This document shows positions 57,069 through 64,000 of a DNA stretch of 64,000 nucleotides, in pieces. Numbering within the stretch: the first letter of the stretch is position 1; each line of letters starts with the position of its first letter. The notes beneath the pieces are model-generated. The model was not told the origin of the DNA. It searched no databases and saw nothing but the letters and a program-made list of their open reading frames with translations. The stretch is from Ananas comosus. Its lineage: Eukaryota; Streptophyta; Magnoliopsida; Poales; Bromeliaceae. Location: assembly GCF_001540865.1 (NCBI RefSeq), contig NC_033626.1, positions 372,001 to 436,000 on the forward strand, given 5' to 3'. The position numbers and the translations under genes are program-made.

Positions 57069-60000
57069 CTATTTTAAATTTTGAAACACTTCTTTAAAAA
57101 CCACATTACTTGTGGTTTTGGATAACAAACCATCTTTATCACAAATTAGAATATTCAATCCGTCCTTGTTTCGAACTCTAGATATTGCAACATATAACTG
57201 ACCATGACTGAATATCGGTCTAGGAAGATATAAGCCAACATATGATAACGATTGACCTTGACTCTTGTTTATTGTCATAGCAAAACAAACAGCCAACGGA
57301 AATTGCCTTCGTTGCATTTTAAAAGGTAACTTGGAGTCTGATGGAGTAATCACCATACGGGGTATAAACACCTTCTCCCCAATATTGCTCCCAGAGATCA
57401 CTTTTGCTTCTAGTATATGTTTTCCCAATTGAGTGATCATTAATCTGGTTCCATTGCATAAACCTAAAGACTTGTCTATGTTTCTCAATAACATCACAGG
57501 AGCAGCTTGCTTCAATTTGATCATGTGATTAGGAACTCCTGAACATTTAATACTGTTTAAGAAATCAGGTGTATATACATCTTCAGGACCATCTAGGCCC
57601 ACATCTGTCTTACAAACACTGTCAGAGCTCAAATAAATTTTTTCTTCACCATGAAGCAATGAAAGCATGTATTCATTCACAGCATCCACAATTTCAAGAG
57701 TAGGAGCAAGAATCGCTCTTTCTTGTAGGTATTGCAAATCATGAATATTGCTTAACAATGAAGGATACGTACAATCCACTATTGATGCAATTGGATTTGT
57801 TGATTCCTTTATGAGAAATTCATCAGGTATTTCTATAATTTCTTCACCATCATTCTCCTCACCGGCTTCTCCATCTCCAACACTTAGTATCCACTTTGAG
57901 AACTCTCTCATCTCTTCTAGATTGTAATTAGATGAGCCTGTCTCTAGCCTCATATTTTTTGTTAAAGTAAGAACCTTAACAAAACTCCAAAGATAAGAAG
58001 AATTAATAGTTGCAAAAATAATATCTTGTCTTGTCCCTTTAGGAATAACCGGAAGAATTTGCCTGAAATCACCTCCAAAAACGACGACTTTACCCCCAAA
58101 TGGTTGCTCACAACTTGATGAATTAGAAAACCGTAGAATATCTCTTAATGTCCTGTCAAGAGCTTCAAAACAAAACCTGTGTGCCATTGGAGCCTCATCC
58201 CATATGATAAGCTTCGTATGAATTAACAACTCTGCCAGATCACTACCCTGTTTTATATTACAGGTCGATTCCTCAGTTATTGCTAGTGGGATCCCAAATC
58301 TAGAGTGAGCTGTTCTTCCCCCCGGAAGTAGAAGTGATGCTATTCCGCTAGAAGCAACATTAAGAACAATTTGACCCTTAGACCTTATGGCTGCAGATAA
58401 AGTTCGCCATATGAAAGTTTTTCCTGTTCCACCATAACCATACAGAAAGAAAACACCTCCCTCATTCTTTGACACAGCACTAATTATTGTCTCATAGACA
58501 CTTTTTTGTTCATCAGTAAGAGATGACATCAAGGTTTTGTGCTCTCTTGTCATGTAATTCCTATCATAACAAAGTTCATCTTGAAGAAGCTTGTTTCTGG
58601 CTCCAAGTAAAAGATGTTCATTAGGTAAAGGCATCGGAGGAAATTCTGCAAGACTTTTTCCGTTGCTACGCAACAACTTATCAATCTCAGCAAGAGTCAA
58701 AATTTTCAACTCATCATCTTTTAACTGCAAAGCTACAAATATAAAAATTAAATGCTATAATTAGTTATAAATTCTAACTAACATATAATAGTTTATATAT
58801 ATAATATAAGTAACTCAAAGAATTGCAAAATCAATTCATTCAAATATTAGTATTAAGTGTAAGAATGTTACTATTGTGCTGAAGTAGAGTCCTCTGTTTG
58901 TGCAAGATATCATCAGCTAAATGATGCCAAATAGTGTCCCAAATAAATTCTGGTCTAGATAGACAATTTGAGAATAACATAGTTGCAAAAAGTCTTCTTA
59001 AGTAATGAGCCGAACCCCATGAACTTGCTTCTTTAATACCATCTATATACTCTTTGTCATCATCCAACAACCCCAACGCATAGCAAGCATCTTTGTACGA
59101 AGGGTATAGAACACCATTCACAGTTTTGATGTCTTCATAACTTTTAGGGCATTTGCAAAAGTTCAACAAAATTCGCATGTAATGTAATTCACCACTTCCT
59201 GGTGGAATATAATATAGTCTTCCAATTGAGAAGCCGCGTTTCCTTGGACGCCAACTGCGAAGATCTTTTTTCCATACAAATTTGGTGGGAAATTCTCCAT
59301 AAGTCAAATTTCTAGCCTCCTCAAAATTCTTATTAGCTTCCATCCAAGCCAAAAACATAGTTTGATTATTTCCAGTTCTTCCTACAATAGAATCAATAGG
59401 CTCATCATCATCAAAGACAACAGTTTGCTCATTTTGGAGATGGAAAGATAACCTCTCAACTGGTGGTTCTCTATAATTGATATCAAAGCCAAAGATCCTC
59501 CATACAGCCTCACATGGAGATACATACCTACAGTCATAGTACATCTTGATTTCATCTTGCAAGTGTTCAGATTCACTTGTACTCTGATAGAATGCTGCAG
59601 TAACACGATCATGTCCTTTATTGACATATTTGAATAGATATTTTATGGACCTTGATTGATTGCACCATTCCACGTTGATGTGAGCTTGATACTTTATTAG
59701 AAGCAATGGATTATATGGTACTACAAATCTATTATCCAAAAGGACATCATTCTTTTCAACGGTCGAACCATCATCTCTACGCTTGTAGATGGGGTAGCCA
59801 TCATCATCGATAACTGTTCCACTATTAAACCTTTTAGGAAAATATTTGGAACACTTCCCATCCTTCATACAGGGAGAGCTTTTATGAGATATCCCACAAG
59901 GACCATGTATCATAAAGTTTTGAACAGCTTCGTACAAAACTGGATGCTTGTGTTTATTAGGAATTTCAGCAGAGATAATTTTATCAATATCATCACCAGT

Positions 60001-63000
60001 TGGGTATTTATCTTCGGCATTCAAAAATAATAAAATATGAGCATGCGGTAGACCACGCTTTTGAAACTCTATAGTGTAGACAACTGCAGTAAAAAAAAAA
60101 TCATTACTATCATATAAATATTATTTATATAATATACTTGACTACAATATGAAAAACAAAAGTGACTAAACAATGAGATGAAAATATCCAAATGAATAAA
60201 CAATGAGATGAAAAAAAAAATATTGAAAACAATATTTGGCTGAAGACTTACCAGCTTTTACCTTGCCAAAAAATTGCTTTTTCTTCAAATCTCTAATCAA
60301 TTCATCGAGTTTTATTTTAAAAATTCTGCACATTATATCTGGACGATCTTCAGGTTTTAGCCCTCTATCAACAGTAAATTTTGTCATTTCTGGCCATTTT
60401 GGATTGCATGTGAAAGTAATAAGGAGATCCGGATAACCCGCCCACTTACATATAGCCATTGCATCTTGATAGTTCTGGATCATATAACGTGCACCTCCGG
60501 TGAATGAAGATGGAAGGATGGTGCGTTTTCCTAGCGAAGATGCACTTGTTTCACCCCTTAAGAAAGCTTCTGATAGACCCTTGTATATTTCTACTCTTAG
60601 ATTCTTCTGATGAGATCTTATATAAGATAATCTCTGTGATTCTATCATAGTATATGCATCAACCACAAATTGTTGAAATAATCTTTTTGATGATAATATT
60701 GTTGCAGCTTCTCCAGCTCTATCTTGGATTCTAAATGCAAAGTATTCTCTCATTGTCACTCTCCTCCGCTTTTTGGATGAAAAAAAATTTGATCCTCTAA
60801 TCTGAATGTCATCTCCATATCCATCTTCACCATAAGGAAATAACAAAGGATACTGCATTGGAAGATAGGATGGATGTAGTTCATGTATTCGTTGTAATAA
60901 GCCTGTTTGAGTTTCGACTACAATATCTCTTTCAACAGTGTTTTTTTCAATATCTCCAACAATAAGAGCCGCCACTTCAGATGAGGTTGGAAGATTGTAT
61001 CTTCTTCCATCAGTTCCTCTTTTTCTTAATAGTCTCAATTTCAAGTCTTGATAATCTTCTGCTACAAATCTATCTCTTGCCATTCTGAATGATTTGGCTA
61101 AACAATTGCAATCATCTAGCATACTTTTGAGCTCGTTAACAATTGTGGGGTCAAATTCATCAGAACTTCTACTTGAACTGCAAAATTATTTTAAAAAATC
61201 ACTATCAGGATTATACAAAATATGCATGCTTTTCATAATATTTATAATTAAACAGCGTATTTTCATATTATAGAGATGATACTTTCATACCTTATGGCAC
61301 TTATTCTATTTAAAACTTCATTATCTGTATCATAAATGTAGAGCTGCGAAAATCTTGGACGCGAGCCTTGAGTTGGAAGCAAACTTCCAATCATATGACA
61401 ATTTTGGCCATGTAGTTTAAATACGTATGGCCCCCCTCCTTGATTTATTGTAGAGTCAATTTGTCCTCCCATTGACGTAAATGAGAACATCATATTGTAA
61501 GATCTGATCTTTTTTAAAAAGTGATTGCTTCTGGAGTCCTTGTTATGCAATAAATTATTGAGTGTAGAAGGTGGATCTTTGAGCAATGGCAGTTCAACTT
61601 TTCCTTGCATGCAACATATAGAATATCTCGGCCTAGTTAATCTCTTATCCTTCTCCAACCTTTCTTCATACCAGAACAATGCACCGCAAAATTCACATGC
61701 ATAAGTAGAATCTCCCAAATTCCAATAATCTAATAAGATGTTAAGTATAAAAAAATATTAGACACGGGGGAGTGTTGGGAAGTACCTTCTTTTATATATG
61801 AAGCATTAGAGCAATAACGTTTAGAAACTATAGACCAGAATAGCAGGGAAAAAGTTAAGTTAATACCTGTTGCATCCAAATTGTACTGTGACTCTTTTTC
61901 ATCAACATCAACATCAACATCAATATCTGTAATTTTAAAATAACTTGAAATTATAAAATGAATACAATAATTAAAGTTTGAAAATATATTTTGATAAAAA
62001 TAAAAATTTACAATTGATGTTATTATATACTCATGTAATTTAATGTACACGATTTTCTTTTTTCTTATCTTTAGAATAAATTTGAAGGTTGACAATAAGT
62101 GAAATAATTGTTTGTTTGTTCTGTTTTTTCATTTTGGCAAAAAGTGAGTGAATATATATAATAAGAAACAAATATTATAAAAGTTAGTTATAGTTAATAA
62201 ATTCTCACATGTAGCATGCTTTTGCATCTTAGCGCGCTTTTCTCTCATAATTAAACTTCTCTTCAATCGCGCATTCTTTTTCTGCATATAATCGATAGAG
62301 GAACCTACAAAGAAATAGTATCCAACAAAAAAATGACACCAATCTTTTTTATTGAAAGTAAATCATATAAAAAAATATGTGAAAATTAATAATTCACTAA
62401 CATCATAATTATAACAGGTACTTGATCTTAAAAATCAAATATAACATCAAATATACAATAAAGAATAGGTCCTAACATCAAATATCAAATACTTCAATTA
62501 CTATATATCAATGGTATATGTTCACCACTGTATATCCATTTTGTTTATTGGAAATTAATATAGGAAAAAGACATATAACTTTATCATTATGCCACCCTAC
62601 TTTAAGAAAGATTAAACAAAATATAAAATAATTATCTACATAATAAATCTAGGGATGTATAATTTGAATATGATAACTTTATTATTATCGAAGAAAATAC
62701 CTTCGTCAACAATGTGGTTGGCACAGAATCCAAGATGATTAGGACCTCTAGTATTAGCACCATCGTTTAGATGTTTGTCAACCATTGAAAATTCCTCATC
62801 CTTATTAGCATTCCATGAAAGTGACTCTAATACGTTTCTATCTTGAATGATATGCTCTCCAACTCGGATTTGGTGAGGGAAATATATGTTTGAGATATTC
62901 ACATAATCTGGATGAATGATGGATGAAAAAGAAGGGTCGGTAATTGATGTCCTTTCGAAATGATAGGTAGATCGTTTATCACCATCAGAAAAGCAAAGCA

Positions 63001-63423
63001 CAGAATTAGCTGAAAGACAAAACCATATAAGTAAGCATTTTGCAGCAGTAACCATAGTAATTATATCCAAACTAACGAATAAAGATACTCACAATTTGAA
63101 ATATCACTCAGAGGAGTTCTTGACATGCTATTATTGCTCACCATATGGCTCAAATTACTCTCAAGATTTTGAGAACCATTAGAATTCAAGACAGGTACTG
63201 GAATTAGATCTTGAACAAAGAAAGGTAGATAAAAATGTAAACTTAAGTTGAGAAAAAAAATTATATTGGTTGTAAATAAAATTCAATAAATGGTAAATTA
63301 TACATAAAAGAAACCAAAACTTATTAAGAGCTTACTTTCACATGGATATGAGGTTTTCATTTTCTTTCCACGCATGATCATTGCCCTTCTAATCCTTGCT
63401 TGTTTCTTTTCATTGTGATCCAT
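57069..63423 (-). CDS. Helitron RepHel protein (HUH endonuclease plus Pif1-type helicase), nine exons
   Basis: Exons: 63423-63336, 63209-63093, 63009-62701, 62304-62209, 61926-61867, 61729-61291, 61177-60252, 60083-58872, 58732-57069. All have GT-AG borders and matching phases; together 4911 bases, 1636 residues, no internal stop. Order: Lys/Arg-rich N-terminus, a zinc-finger-like CEFCGALFWYEERL region followed by YSICCMQGKV, then the Rep endonuclease with the HUH motif in GLPHAHIL (His692, His694, split near an intron), and its paired tyrosines in IKYLFKYVNKG (about 827 and 831). The helicase follows, with Walker A GYGGTGKT (Lys about 1187), IIWDEAPMAHR, FGGDFRQILPV and a C-terminal TINKSQGQS...LYVAISRV. 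It nicks and unwinds DNA for rolling-circle transposition. I chose ATG 63423 because it opens a basic exon typical of the family. Expression is not shown. Confidence 0.88.
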
Positions 63424-63484
63424 GTAGCATGTCCTTTTAAATATAAGTGGAAGTAGTTATGCACTTACTACGAATATAAATATG

Positions 63485-63492
<8 letters not shown>

Positions 63493-63547
<55 letters not shown>
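63493..63547. repeat. (CA)n-(TA)n compound microsatellite
   Basis: About 13 CA units followed by about 13 TA units, just upstream of the RepHel start. Confidence 0.85.
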
Positions 63548-64000
63548 ATCACATCCAAACCAATCTTTTGGTAGTATCTCATAAGGCGGACTAAAATATT
63601 CATACACCCACTGCTCCTGAACAACAAATTTGGGTAATAATTTGCAACAAAAGAAGATACTTTTCAGCTCCAAGTATATTATCTGCGTATAAATCGTCCA
63701 AAACATTAAAAAATTAGCTAAAACGAAGAACACTTGGATAATCTACCACTGCTTAAACCCAAAGATTTCAATATGTTTGAGTTTGCACCAGAAATTTAAT
63801 CAGAAAAAAATTAAAAATATGAGAAGATAAAAATCTGACTAAAAGATTAAAATTTTGTCTTAAAAATTAGCTAATATCGCCATAAAAAGACAAAATTTTA
63901 AACTCAAGTAGCAAAATATGAGAATGATCCCTAAATCACAACCATAAAATTTAGTTTAAAAAAAAAAAAAAGATTATAGTTTCTTAGGGGCTGTTTGGTT

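Larger units (their letters stand above)
56400..64000 (-). mobile_element. Autonomous-type Helitron (5' end beyond the window)
   Basis: On the minus strand the 3' end is the hairpin CCGTGC-ATA-GCACGG (56412-56426), eight bases of AT-rich spacer, then CTAG (56400-56403) followed by host T, the canonical Helitron 3' terminus. It encloses the complete RepHel gene. The 5' TC terminus was not found to the left of 64000. The last bases (GGGCTGTTTGGTT) look like a MITE end, so the right border may involve another insertion. Confidence 0.85.

Noticed and set aside
63986..64000. Helitron 5' end at the window edge
   Set aside because: GGGCTGTTTGGTT looks like a MITE terminus, and no TC start typical of Helitrons could be fixed.

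Overview
This window is nuclear DNA from a flowering plant, most likely a monocot. The evidence is spliced genes with GT-AG introns, an AT-rich intergenic space packed with plant transposons (CACTA, Mutator-like MITEs, tRNA-derived SINEs, solo LTRs, a Helitron), and strong base-composition contrast between very GC-rich single-exon genes and AT-rich surroundings, as in commelinid monocots. I cannot name the species; pineapple or a relative is only a guess.

Gene-rich half (1-26 kb): the 3' end of a REC/clustered-mitochondria-like gene (3-1181, +); a complete six-exon ASG1-like gene (3083-7418, +); a two-exon non-RD LRR receptor kinase of the Arabidopsis At2g24130 type (10430-13508, -); a six-exon organelle-targeted glutathione peroxidase (18544-22232, -); and an intronless DYW-type PPR RNA-editing factor resembling At4g30700 (23708-26002, +). 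As far as I recall, Arabidopsis keeps relatives of several of these close together on chromosomes 2 and 4, so this half looks like an old conserved block. The genes do not form a pathway.

Middle (28-49 kb): two almost identical, single-exon BAHD acyltransferase genes (29844-31172, - and 46621-47949, +) sit head to head in a large inverted duplication with arms of about 3 kb and a spacer of about 15 kb made almost wholly of transposons. The proteins differ at only two residues, one inside the HXXXD motif. Each arm carries an insertion absent from the other.

Right (49-64 kb): transposon-rich DNA ending in a Helitron on the minus strand. Its RepHel gene can be spliced into one uninterrupted nine-exon frame of 1636 codons (63423 to 57069). 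Its 3' terminus, a hairpin followed by CTAG, is at 56400. It appears to have landed in a CACTA element that itself sits in a Mutator-like MITE, a three-level nest whose right side lies beyond the window.

I found no rRNA, CRISPR or convincing tRNA gene. I did not find an unknown defence or metabolic system. The most notable items are the apparently intact Helitron, the nested insertions, the inverted BAHD pair, and a 9-bp-TSD MITE abutting the PPR gene promoter.
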